In this document: piece by piece, positions 15,858-24,103 of the stretch
Numbering within the stretch: the stretch's first letter is position 1
How the letters are laid out: each line of letters starts with the position of its first letter
Assembly: GCA_015234045.1 (NCBI GenBank)
Contig: JADFWU010000026.1
Span: 1-40,543, forward strand
Direction of reading: 5' to 3'
DNA from: Magnetococcales bacterium
GTDB lineage: Bacteria > Pseudomonadota > Magnetococcia > Magnetococcales > JADFWU01
DNA: 40,543 nt
Program-made: the position numbers and the translations under genes
Notes under the pieces: generated by a model
What the model saw: only the letters and a program-made list of their open reading frames with translations
Told to the model about the DNA's origin: nothing
The model's database searches: none

Positions 15858-16084
15858 TGACCCCTCCAAACCTCGTCTGGGAACAACAGGAACGACAGTT
15901 GCCGCCGCAGAAAACGGCAGTCTGCCAATCGATTTCATGATCTGCGAATAATTAAAGCTGGTTCTAAAAGGCTTATACTGAGTAGCAGAAAGCGGAAAAA
16001 TAGGCGTTGTACAGTCTGGATCGTTTGGATCATTCAGACCGGTTATTTTATCATCTTCAGGCTTTTTCACTCAGGGATCTCAGG

Positions 16085-16336
16085 TCAGCTCATGCCCAGG
16101 GCTTGCTTGTACAAGTGGGTCAAAGCTTCCTGTTCGTCTAATTCCCTTTGATCCATCTTTCGCATACGGACGATAAGCCGCATCACCTTTGGATCAAACC
16201 CTGTGCTTTTGCCTTCTGCATATATTTCACGTATATGCGCTGCAATATCGTTTTTTTCTTCCTCAAGACGCTCAATGCGTTCGATCATTTGACGTAGCTG
16301 ATCTGCCGCAATTCCGCCGGAATCTTCCTCACTCAT
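16085..16336 (-). CDS. gapR: GapR-family (DUF2312) nucleoid-associated protein
   Basis: An 83-residue protein homologous to Caulobacter GapR, which binds overtwisted AT-rich DNA ahead of the replication fork and RNA polymerase and stimulates gyrase and topoisomerase IV. The family signature is clear: [20 protein letters not shown], then [20 protein letters not shown] and [20 protein letters not shown]. The long N-terminal coiled coil forms the dimer interface. The ATG at 16336 has GGAGG at seven bases, which favours it over a start at 16390. The family is largely alphaproteobacterial, so the gene supports that lineage for this DNA. Confidence 0.92.
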   Translation of the reverse strand: MSEEDSGGIAADQLRQMIERIERLEEEKNDIAAHIREIYAEGKSTGFDPKVMRLIVRMRKMDQRELDEQEALTHLYKQALGMS

Positions 16337-16661
16337 TGACAAGCCTCCAACGTGTCTATTTCCTAAACTGGTATTCTCCGCTAAACTCAATCCATTCCAA
16401 TGATCAAACGATCAACAAAATGGTATCATCCAACTGAGGAGATCAAGATCTATATTAGTAAATATAAAGATTCAAATATTCTAATACTCCAGTATACTGA
16501 TTTAGCCAGGCAATACCAGGATCTATAAGCACTTATTCCATCCAGATTGACACCGGACACACGCAAAATTATCGGTGTATCGGAAAGAAGGTAGAAATAA
16601 TCCATAGCCTTCTGTTTTTCAAGGATTGAACACAGCTGACAACGACCGAGGGGAGAGCACA
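16337..16661. other. Divergent intergenic region between gapR and the coiled-coil gene
   Basis: A 325-base gap that is AT-rich between about 16440 and 16600. It must hold promoters for both neighbours. One weak candidate on the plus strand is listed separately. No gene, RNA family or repeat array was recognised. Confidence 0.5.
16471..16498 (+). promoter_or_regulatory. Weak promoter candidate for the coiled-coil gene
   Basis: TTCAAA at 16471-16476 and TATACT at 16493-16498 are separated by 16 bases. The -10 matches five of six positions and the -35 four of six. The start codon is 163 bases downstream, so the leader would be long. Confidence 0.3.
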
Positions 16662-18356
16662 GTGGCCACATCTGAAGAAAAAACAATCACCCAACTCAAT
16701 CGGATTTTATCGCTACTGTCTGCCATTCCCGGCAAAAGCAGCGAAGGTTTTTCCAATATTACCGAGCATATGGGTAATTTTTCCGGCAGTTTTGCCACGG
16801 CCTCTACCCGCGCAAGTTCCATTCAGGAACGCATAAAGGCAGACGGTGAATTGGGTCTGACACCACTCAAGTCCGATCTTCGCAAGGTCTATCGGGAAAT
16901 CAACGGTATTTTCAAAGCAATGGAAGGTATTGTTGATACAATGAGTCACTTTAATGAACACATGATCCACATGGTTGATTGGAGTATGACCATTGAACAA
17001 GGCATGTTCCTACCGCCCACCGTTGACCAGATTAAGGCCACCAGTGGTGAACGGCTGGAAATTCAAACCATGGGTGCGGTGATTGATAGTCTGATTCAAC
17101 AGGCGCGTCCTTTGATTCAGGATGTGATTCAATCCAGTCAATACGCCAGCGATGGTGTTAACCAACTGTCTCGCCGAATTTTAGCGGATTTGGACTCCTC
17201 TCTTCACGGCATGGGTATTCTACGTGAAAACAGCAACCGTACCCTGCGTCGTCTTGGTAGTTCGGTAAAGAGTTTCAGTAAATCATGCGGTACGATTGAT
17301 GGGCGCTCTGGCAAAGTAACCAATGTGGTGTTCGAAATGGTTCAGGCCATGCAGTTTGATGACATCACTGCCCAGCGTGTGTCTCATGCAGTGACCACGA
17401 TCGAGAAAATCATCGAGAAAGTGGACGACGGTCTGAATGACGATGACCGCCGCTGGGTCTCCATTGCAGCGCACATCACTTCCCATCAGATGACAGAAAC
17501 GGTAAATGATCTGCTCAACGCCATTGAAAACGCCAACGGTCAAATGTTGCGTATTGAAGATCTAGCCACCGAACAGGTAGAAGATATCGGCACAATTCGC
17601 ACCACGTCCATGACATTCCGTCAGGATACTGCGGATATCTCCTATCACATGCAGGCACTCAGTAAGCTTGGTGTGTTTAGTGAATCATTGTCAGATGAAG
17701 TCCTCTCAACGCTCTCCAATGCGGAAAACGCGGTCTTTCAATCCAAGCGTGCCTTGAATATGCTTACGGTCATCGCGGCCAGGCTTGATCATCTTGCCTC
17801 TTCTTTGAAGACACAGGGTAGTGATCGGCTGGAAATCCTGACCCGCTCTATTATTTCACTAGCCACTACCATTAAACGGGAAGGTCCAGATCGGGTAAAT
17901 GATCTGAACAATGCCGCTTCTCGTCTTCAGGCGATTTCATTGGCTTTTTCTGATAAAGCAACACCACGTTTGGTACGCACCAACAGCTTGTTGCGTCGCG
18001 CACCATTGTCTACCAAACAGTTGGAAACCAATAACAGTGATTTAATGGGCGAAATGAATGCCTCTTTGGCTGATGCTCAGGCCACTGCCATTCAATTGTC
18101 ATTGCTCATGGCCGAGCTATCTTTCCATATGGATATCAAAGAGACTGTTAATAAAGCTAACAAAGGACTTCGCACTGTACTGCATGATATTGGTGGCGCA
18201 GAAACCTTGGAGGGTGATCTATTCGCTATGGCGGAAGAGTTTGAAGATTTAGCCAGCATGTACACCATGGATTCCGAACGCCGCGTTCATAATGCTGCTT
18301 TGGATGGCGAAGATACGGATACCGGTGATGATGGTGGAGATATTGAACTGTTCTAA
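16662..18356 (+). CDS. Cytoplasmic coiled-coil protein with CheZ/MCP-like FDDITxQ motif
   Basis: A 564-residue, all-helical protein with no signal peptide, no membrane span and no HAMP or MCP hairpin-tip motif. Near residues 223-250 it carries VFEMVQAMQFDDITAQRVSH. This resembles the F-(Q/D)-D-(I/L)-T-x-Q segment of CheZ and of several chemotaxis-linked coiled-coil proteins. The C-terminus is a very acidic tail (DGEDTDTGDDGGDIELF). GAGGGGAG seven bases before the GTG at 16662 decides the start; a TTG at 16626 is less likely. A terminator follows, so it is a single gene. A chemotaxis-related phosphatase or scaffold is possible, but the motif alone is weak evidence. I do not recognise the family. 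Confidence 0.75.
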   Translation: MATSEEKTITQLNRILSLLSAIPGKSSEGFSNITEHMGNFSGSFATASTRASSIQERIKADGELGLTPLKSDLRKVYREINGIFKAMEGIVDTMSHFNEHMIHMVDWSMTIEQGMFLPPTVDQIKATSGERLEIQTMGAVIDSLIQQARPLIQDVIQSSQYASDGVNQLSRRILADLDSSLHGMGILRENSNRTLRRLGSSVKSFSKSCGTIDGRSGKVTNVVFEMVQAMQFDDITAQRVSHAVTTIEKIIEKVDDGLNDDDRRWVSIAAHITSHQMTETVNDLLNAIENANGQMLRIEDLATEQVEDIGTIRTTSMTFRQDTADISYHMQALSKLGVFSESLSDEVLSTLSNAENAVFQSKRALNMLTVIAARLDHLASSLKTQGSDRLEILTRSIISLATTIKREGPDRVNDLNNAASRLQAISLAFSDKATPRLVRTNSLLRRAPLSTKQLETNNSDLMGEMNASLADAQATAIQLSLLMAELSFHMDIKETVNKANKGLRTVLHDIGGAETLEGDLFAMAEEFEDLASMYTMDSERRVHNAALDGEDTDTGDDGGDIELF

Positions 18357-18381
18357 ATGAATGAACAGTGTAGAGTGCATC

Positions 18382-18416
18382 AAAAAAGGCGAACCATTCA
18401 TCGGTTCGCCTTTTTT
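18382..18416. terminator. Bidirectional terminator between convergent genes
   Basis: AAAAAAGGCGAACC (18382-18395) pairs perfectly with 18403-18416 around a seven-base loop. Six A and six T flank the GC core, so it can stop the coiled-coil gene (plus) and htpG (minus). Confidence 0.92.
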
Positions 18417-18468
18417 GATATTTTAGATGAGAATGTTTATTTAATGCACTATTCTCATTGAGTTTTTG

Positions 18469-20406
18469 TTAGGTGGTCAGCAGTGAATTCAACCGTTTTA
18501 CAAACGCGGTTGGATCAGAAAGAGAACCACCTTCACTGAGAATCGCCTGATCAAGCAAAATGTTACTCAGATCACCAAATCGTCCATCATCTTTTTCATT
18601 CTGAAGACGAACAACCAATGCATGGCTTGGATTGAGTTCCAGAATCCGTTTGGTCTCCGGTAAATTCTGACCTGCCTCACGCAGTAGCCGTTCCATGGTA
18701 GCACTCATTTCGTTAGTGTCACCAACAAGGCAGGATGGAGAATCGGTCAAACGATAGGTCAAGCGGACATCTTTAACGGACTCACCAAGAGTCTCTTTTA
18801 CTTTGGTGACAATACCTTCAAAGTCATCCTCTTTTTTCTTGCGCTCTTCTTTGACTTTTTCGTCATCACCATCAAGATCAAGATCACCCTGGCTGACAGC
18901 TTGAAGTTGTTTACCTTCGAATTCGCTCAGATGAGAAATCAACCATTCATCAATACGGTCGGAAAGCAGAAGAACTTCAATGCCTTTCTTACGGAAGATT
19001 TCAAGGTGTGGGCTATGTGCCGCACCGCTGTGGCTCTCACCAAACACATAGTAAATTTTGTCTTGGTCTTCCTTCATTCGGGACACATAGTCCGCAAGGC
19101 TGACTGTTTGAGCTTCGGGTTTTTCACCGCTTTCATTCTGCGTGGACGCAAAGCGCAACAGTTTGGCCAAGCGCTCTTTGTTGGTCATATCTTCGATCAC
19201 GCCCTCTTTGAGCACTAAACCGAAGGTATCCCAAAAGCCTTGGTACTTTTCACCATCTTCCGCTTTAGCCAGCGATTCAACCATGGAAAGGGATTTGGAT
19301 ACCAAACCCTTTTTGATGGCTTGTACGGCTTTATCCTGCTGAAGGATCTCACGGGAAACGTTCAGTGGCAGGTCCGAGGAGTCCACCACACCACGCATGA
19401 AGCGCAGATAGCGTGGCAGCAACTCTTCGGCACCTTCCATGATGAAAACGCGCTTTACGAACAGTTTAACGCCGTGCTTGCGGTCACGATCCCATAGGTC
19501 AAAGGGCGGACGCTTGGGAATGTAGAGCAGCAACGTATAGTCGTAGTTACCTTCCAAGCGTACATGCAGATGGGAAAGCGGCTCTTCGAAATCATGGCTG
19601 ATATGCTTGTAAAATGCGGTGTACTCTTCTTCTTCGATTTCGCTTTTCGAGCGTGTCCACAGGGCGGACGCTTTATTAACGGTTTCCCATTCCAGCAGGA
19701 CTTCAGCCTCTTCTTCCTTGGCCTCTTCGCCTTCCTCTGGCTCTGCGGCCGGCTCAGGCGGTTTTTCCATCAGGATGGGCCAGGAGATGTGATCGGAAAA
19801 CTTTTGTACCAGATTTTTTAGACGCCAATTATCCAGGAATTCTTGCTCATCTTCACGCAGATAGAGAACGACTTCGGTGCCACGGGATTCTTTTTCTACT
19901 GTTTCAAGGGTATAGCTTCCATCACCGGCGGATTCCCAATGCACGCCTTGATCTTTCTCCGTGCCTGCACGACGCGTGATCAGGGCGACACGATCCGCAA
20001 CGATGAATGAGGAGTAGAAACCAACGCCGAATTGACCGATTAAATGGGCGTTTTCGGCTTCATCGCTGGATAGATTTTTCAGAAACTCTTTGGTGCCGGA
20101 TTGAGCAATGGTGCCAATATTGGCAACCACTTCATCACGGGTCATGCCGATACCGGAGTCAGCAATGGTGAGTGTGCCGGCCTCTTTATCGAATGTGATA
20201 CGCACATCAATTTCTGAAACGCCCTCATACAGCTTATCATCGGAAAGCGCTTCAAAGCGCAGTTTGTCGGCGGCATCCGAAGCGTTGGAGATCAATTCAC
20301 GAAGGAAAATCTCTTTATTGCTATAGAGAGAATGGATCATAAGATCCAGCAGTTGTCGCACTTCGGTTTGAAATTGCCGAGTCTCTTTTTCTGGTGCTGT
20401 GGTCAT
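18469..20406 (-). CDS. htpG: Molecular chaperone HtpG (Hsp90)
   Basis: A 645-residue bacterial Hsp90, the usual length. The GHKL ATPase domain shows EIFLRELISNASDAADKLRF near residue 34, DSGIGMTRDE and GTIAQSGT. The lid and nucleotide site continue with GQFGVGFYSSFIVAD. The middle domain contains LPLNVSREILQQDK. A charged linker rich in Glu (PAAEPEEGEEAKEEEAEVL) sits near 220-240, and the C-terminal dimerisation domain follows. A/G-rich AGGGA precedes the ATG at 20406. A heat-shock-type promoter is visible 17-42 bases upstream, which fits its known regulation by sigma32. Confidence 0.98.
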   Translation of the reverse strand: MTTAPEKETRQFQTEVRQLLDLMIHSLYSNKEIFLRELISNASDAADKLRFEALSDDKLYEGVSEIDVRITFDKEAGTLTIADSGIGMTRDEVVANIGTIAQSGTKEFLKNLSSDEAENAHLIGQFGVGFYSSFIVADRVALITRRAGTEKDQGVHWESAGDGSYTLETVEKESRGTEVVLYLREDEQEFLDNWRLKNLVQKFSDHISWPILMEKPPEPAAEPEEGEEAKEEEAEVLLEWETVNKASALWTRSKSEIEEEEYTAFYKHISHDFEEPLSHLHVRLEGNYDYTLLLYIPKRPPFDLWDRDRKHGVKLFVKRVFIMEGAEELLPRYLRFMRGVVDSSDLPLNVSREILQQDKAVQAIKKGLVSKSLSMVESLAKAEDGEKYQGFWDTFGLVLKEGVIEDMTNKERLAKLLRFASTQNESGEKPEAQTVSLADYVSRMKEDQDKIYYVFGESHSGAAHSPHLEIFRKKGIEVLLLSDRIDEWLISHLSEFEGKQLQAVSQGDLDLDGDDEKVKEERKKKEDDFEGIVTKVKETLGESVKDVRLTYRLTDSPSCLVGDTNEMSATMERLLREAGQNLPETKRILELNPSHALVVRLQNEKDDGRFGDLSNILLDQAILSEGGSLSDPTAFVKRLNSLLTT

Positions 20407-20422
20407 ATTGAATCTATCCCTC

Positions 20423-20448
20423 TAAATGGTATTTATAGATTTGTTCAA
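20423..20448 (-). promoter_or_regulatory. htpG: Sigma32-like heat-shock promoter of htpG
   Basis: On the minus strand TTGAAC (20448-20443) is followed after 13 bases by CCATTTA (20429-20423). The sigma32 consensus is CTTGAA then CCCCATNT at 11-16 bases. The position just upstream of htpG makes a chance match less likely. The downstream box is only 17 bases from the start codon, giving a very short leader. Confidence 0.55.
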
Positions 20449-20507
20449 CTTAAGGATAGAGATAAGGCTTTTTTTTCATTAAGCAATAGCGAACGGGAAA
20501 AAAATAT

Positions 20508-20546
20508 AAAAAAAAGCGAACCAATGATGCATTTGGTTCGCTTTTT
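20508..20546 (-). terminator. Terminator of the winged-helix/AAA+ operon
   Basis: AAAAAGCGAACCA (20511-20523) pairs with 20534-20546 around a ten-base loop. On the minus strand a run of T follows. It lies about 86 bases beyond the ATPase stop and before the htpG promoter. Its GCGAACC core resembles that of the terminator at 18382. Confidence 0.85.
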
Positions 20547-20631
20547 ATTGTCATCTGACCAACTGTCAATCGTAATGTGGCTATATGATACGCGCTTGTA
20601 TCGATGTGTTAATTTCAGGTTATAATTTACA

Positions 20632-22458
20632 TTAATCTGAATCATCTATACTTTGGATTTCTTTTGCTTTTTTTCTAACAAACCGACTCAACTCATCCAT
20701 ACTGACTGTTCGATGTCTGCCATCTGTTTCACGGATAGTGATATCACCTGCTTCCACAGCGAATTGTAAAAGTGCAAGACCATACCATCGAGCCGCTCTT
20801 TTCCACGGCAGTTCGACCAATTTTCCACCAAGATCCAAGAAAGTTTCCAAAAGTCGGTTGGTTTCGGGCCAATTGGGCGGTGCTGGTATTTCTTGGCGGC
20901 CATCACGGAAGAACACCACCGGAATTGTGGCATGTTTGATAAGAAACCGATGAGCCGCTGTAAGAATTGCACGGATTGCTTGGTGACTATCATCAACACT
21001 GAGCAGAAACGCTTTAATCGGCGTTTGGTTGGTATCCTGTTCAATCAGGATAACGCGGTCACCACCTTCATCCATCCAATGAAGTTGTTTTTCTTCCACT
21101 TGAGAGCTGAGTACCAGCATCAATGCACGCTGCATCTGCTCCAGGTTTGGCGGGTAGAGATCAGGGCTGTTGTAAACTGTCTGAAATCTATGATTAAATG
21201 ATTGGTTTAAAACTGAAAATATTGGATCTTCCTGCTGAATATCTTCACTGGTTCGAGAACCTCTGTTTTTCAATCGTTGATTGGCTTGTATGATTACCTG
21301 ACGTGGGCTTTTACGAATCCACGCCCCCTCTTCCAACAGATTTTCCAGCTGTTGACCGGTTTTTTCCAACCAAAGAGCACCGAGTTCTCGGTCCAGCCGA
21401 GCCTGTATCAGTGATTCTGCTTGAGGGCGTGTGCATCCTCGCAAGGAAAAAGCATTGCTTTCCAAACGGGTAGAGACACGACTATCGAGTTTTTCTGCTA
21501 GATATTCTCGCCAGTGGCTACCACGAATAAAGGCCAATGGCACCACCGAGGATACCTCATCGACCAATAAGGTAATGATTCTGGCAAAGGCATCTATTTG
21601 GCCTTGTCCATCGAGATTTTCCAAGCAATCAAAACAGATTACTAGAGGAAAACCAAACCGGCCCATAAGATAGCCAACAGAACGTAGAATTGTTCTAGCT
21701 TCTGACTCTATATCTTCTGAATCATAATGTTTTCTGTTTGGTACCGACATCTTTTTGCGGTATCTTTTTTCAGGATCTGCGCCCATAAGCCAATCCCGGG
21801 CTGCGATTCTCAGACCGGGTTCACCTTGGCAAAAGTGGAACAGTACATTGAGCGTATCCGCAGAAAGAGAGGCTTCGTCTTTACGAATATATTGTGTAGT
21901 ACGTTGTTGGATCTGTTTTCTGTGCGTGGGCGTGAGTTGTTCAAGAATGGCCAGATAGTGTTGAGGTTCTGTAATGATTCTTTGGATTAATTTATTATTT
22001 TTTATGCTTTTCCCTGGACGAAAGAAGCGCTTAAGCATGGCACCGGTCATTTCGGCAACGAGCATATCCAGGATGGATCGACCATTAAACCCGGAGTCAC
22101 TACGGCTGAGATCACCGATGATCTCTTTCAATAGATGCCGATAGGGATAGCGTTTCCCTTCAACAGGATGAACATAGGAAAAGAACCAGCGTCCCAAGGG
22201 ATCTTGATGACGTTGACGCAACAGCCGCCCAATCAAATGGGTTTTACCGCTCCCAGCTTCACCGAGCACCAGACCAGCCACATGAGCGGACGGATCACGG
22301 CTCACGGTATCAATCATCTCTTTAATCCCGAGATAGACCGGTTGATGAATTTCCGCCACATCGGCAACAGGCTTATCTTCCCAGGGATTACCGGCACTTG
22401 CAGACAGAAATGGATTCGTCACATTAGCTAATTCGGTGTCAATATCGGTCATGGTCAC
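20632..22458 (-). CDS. ORC/Cdc6-like AAA+ ATPase with unassigned C-terminal domain
   Basis: A 608-residue P-loop protein. Walker A is GEAGSGKTH at residues 66-74, and Walker B is PLVICFDCLENLD at 271-283 with D277 and E280. A sensor-1-like strand (PLAFIRGSHW, 307-316) and a candidate arginine-finger region (SRVSTRLE, 326-333) follow. A helix near 383-397 (KSPRQVIIQANQRL) resembles the sensor-2 region of ORC/Cdc6 and DnaA-type ATPases. Between the Walker motifs lies an unusual helical insert of about 200 residues. The last 170 residues form a separate alpha/beta domain I cannot name. The ATG overlaps the upstream winged-helix-like gene by four bases (ATGA), so the two are translationally coupled. 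The function is unknown; defence, DNA partitioning and replication control are all possible. Confidence 0.85.
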   Translation of the reverse strand: MTMTDIDTELANVTNPFLSASAGNPWEDKPVADVAEIHQPVYLGIKEMIDTVSRDPSAHVAGLVLGEAGSGKTHLIGRLLRQRHQDPLGRWFFSYVHPVEGKRYPYRHLLKEIIGDLSRSDSGFNGRSILDMLVAEMTGAMLKRFFRPGKSIKNNKLIQRIITEPQHYLAILEQLTPTHRKQIQQRTTQYIRKDEASLSADTLNVLFHFCQGEPGLRIAARDWLMGADPEKRYRKKMSVPNRKHYDSEDIESEARTILRSVGYLMGRFGFPLVICFDCLENLDGQGQIDAFARIITLLVDEVSSVVPLAFIRGSHWREYLAEKLDSRVSTRLESNAFSLRGCTRPQAESLIQARLDRELGALWLEKTGQQLENLLEEGAWIRKSPRQVIIQANQRLKNRGSRTSEDIQQEDPIFSVLNQSFNHRFQTVYNSPDLYPPNLEQMQRALMLVLSSQVEEKQLHWMDEGGDRVILIEQDTNQTPIKAFLLSVDDSHQAIRAILTAAHRFLIKHATIPVVFFRDGRQEIPAPPNWPETNRLLETFLDLGGKLVELPWKRAARWYGLALLQFAVEAGDITIRETDGRHRTVSMDELSRFVRKKAKEIQSIDDSD

Positions 22459-23258
22459 GCCTCACCCCACCACGTCATCGTGACGTAGAGACTGCCATTA
22501 TGATCTCTAAACGATCCAGCCACTTCATCAGGTGTCAGGAAGGAGGGATCGCCGCCATGGATCTCTATGAAATCCATTTCCAATAGTTTAAGCATTGTCT
22601 TATCAAAGCGTTTAGATTCCCATCCCAGATCTTCGCGCACACGGTGGATTCTTATAAATCCTTGGCCATGGCCCATTTTTTCACAGACCTTACGGAACGC
22701 TTGGATATCTGCACCTAAGTTACTACTTTGCGGACTTTTTCTAGGTATTGGCTGTGATTTTACTGATTTTTCATCAGATAACCATTCATCGGTTGCAGAG
22801 TGAGACGCAGGCTTAGGCCCTACTCTCAGATTTAGACCATAATCTGTTGAGAGATGGGTGATAACTTCGGCTTTTGCCATAAGTTCGTTCAGGATTTCAA
22901 TGGCTTCCATTTTTTTTAAAGGTAGGTGTTGGACCAGCTGACGCGGAGACAGGCCGGTTGGTTTGTTTTGCAGTTTTGCCAGGAGAAACCGTTTTAGCGG
23001 TTGATTACGCGCCAGGTAGGTTTTTCCGGCATAGCCGGTACGTAGAGTGAACTGATTATTTCTATCAAGTATTTTTCTTAGAGATACTGCCAGTTTGGAC
23101 ACGGCCATTGTTTTGTTGATACTGGCGGCATCCATCACTTTTTTTGGCAACTGCTTGACTTCAGCCATGGAGAGGTAGTCACGTCCATGGCGGTTCATGC
23201 GTTGGTTTATTGCTTCGAATATAGCTATATTTATCGATCCAGACGATTGATTTTTCAT
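22455..23258 (-). CDS. Probable winged-helix DNA-binding partner of the AAA+ ATPase
   Basis: A 267-residue protein I do not recognise. It looks like two helical winged-helix-type regions, at about residues 1-130 and 180-260, joined by a Ser/Pro/Lys-rich linker (about 150-182). The first contains KTYLARNQPLKRFLLAKLQN then GLSPRQLVQHLPLKKMEAI. The second contains RIHRVREDLGWESKRFDKTM, a likely recognition helix. It is basic overall. AGGA lies ten bases before the ATG at 23258. Its last codons overlap the ATPase start. A DNA-binding adaptor for the ATPase is the natural inference. The assignment as winged helix is by pattern only. Confidence 0.75.
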   Translation of the reverse strand: MKNQSSGSINIAIFEAINQRMNRHGRDYLSMAEVKQLPKKVMDAASINKTMAVSKLAVSLRKILDRNNQFTLRTGYAGKTYLARNQPLKRFLLAKLQNKPTGLSPRQLVQHLPLKKMEAIEILNELMAKAEVITHLSTDYGLNLRVGPKPASHSATDEWLSDEKSVKSQPIPRKSPQSSNLGADIQAFRKVCEKMGHGQGFIRIHRVREDLGWESKRFDKTMLKLLEMDFIEIHGGDPSFLTPDEVAGSFRDHNGSLYVTMTWWGEA

Positions 23259-23448
23259 GGATCATAATTCCTATACCGCTTTGGATGAGGGTGTTTTGTT
23301 GGTATGAAATTGTCTGTGCTGAGATAGGTTAATGCAGATAATAGGCCAGGAAGAGAGGATGAGGCATGGTAACTAAAACTGGTTGGTTTGCCAGGCCGCA
23401 ATGCCGAACATTGAATTCGAGTCGAGCCCAGTTATCTCTAAGTATCAC

Positions 23449-23492
23449 AAAAAAAGGTGTTGGCACGCGAAATATCGGCACCAACACCTTTT
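23449..23492 (-). terminator. Terminator of trxA
   Basis: AAAAGGTGTTGG (23452-23463) pairs perfectly with 23481-23492 around a 17-base loop. On the minus strand seven T or more follow. It lies 53 bases beyond the trxA stop. Confidence 0.85.
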
Positions 23493-23544
23493 CCAATAAC
23501 ATTCTGAAACTGTCTTGTAATTACAGCGTTAAGCTTTTGGTAGC

Positions 23545-23931
23545 TTAGTTAGGCTTTTGCCCTTCGGCTTCTGCCTGTTGCTTGGCAACTTCAGCACGCA
23601 CTTCATCCATGTCCAAACCTTTGACCTGTTTGATCAACTCTTCCAGACCTTGTTCAGGCACCATGCCCGGTTGAGAGAAGACCACGATCTGCTCGCGGAA
23701 AATCATCAAGGTTGGAATGGAACGAATCTGAAAACCTTGGGCCAACTCACGTTGCGCATCGGTATCCACTTTGGCAAAGGTGATATCGGTATTGGCTTCA
23801 GCAACTTTTTCGAATACTGGCGCAAACGCTTTACATGGTCCACACCAAGCCGCCCAAAAATCAACAATCACAATATCATTGTTGGTTACGGTTTCTTGGA
23901 AATTTTCTTTAGTCAGGTCTACGGTCGCCAC
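23545..23931 (-). CDS. trxA: Thioredoxin
   Basis: A 128-residue cytosolic disulfide reductase with the active site WCGPCK. Using the GTG start at 23931, the catalytic cysteines fall at residues 30 and 33, close to Cys32/35 of E. coli thioredoxin, and AGGAG lies six bases upstream. An ATG at 23958 in the same frame would add nine residues but has no ribosome site. The cis-proline is seen in IRSIPTLMIF. Compared with E. coli it has a C-terminal extension of roughly 20 charged residues (EVRAEVAKQQAEAEGQKPN). It is a single gene, flanked by its own terminator. Confidence 0.93.
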   Translation of the reverse strand: MATVDLTKENFQETVTNNDIVIVDFWAAWCGPCKAFAPVFEKVAEANTDITFAKVDTDAQRELAQGFQIRSIPTLMIFREQIVVFSQPGMVPEQGLEELIKQVKGLDMDEVRAEVAKQQAEAEGQKPN

Positions 23932-24103
23932 AGGTTTCTCCTGAGAATTAATATTCATTAGGCGTTTTTGCGTTTTGGCTATCCGCTATCCCAGATCCAT
24001 ACACTCATAGATCCCTCTCCATGCAGACAACTCAACCAAAGATCAAAATACGCCGGGTAGGATTGATTCTGCAAACATATCGTTCTCAAACAGTGTAATG
24101 AAC

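Noticed and set aside
15858-16070. A 71-residue N-terminal extension of the DASS transporter
   Set aside because: The GTG at 16070 has no ribosome site, while the ATG at 15857 has GGAGGGG and gives a normal transporter N-terminus.
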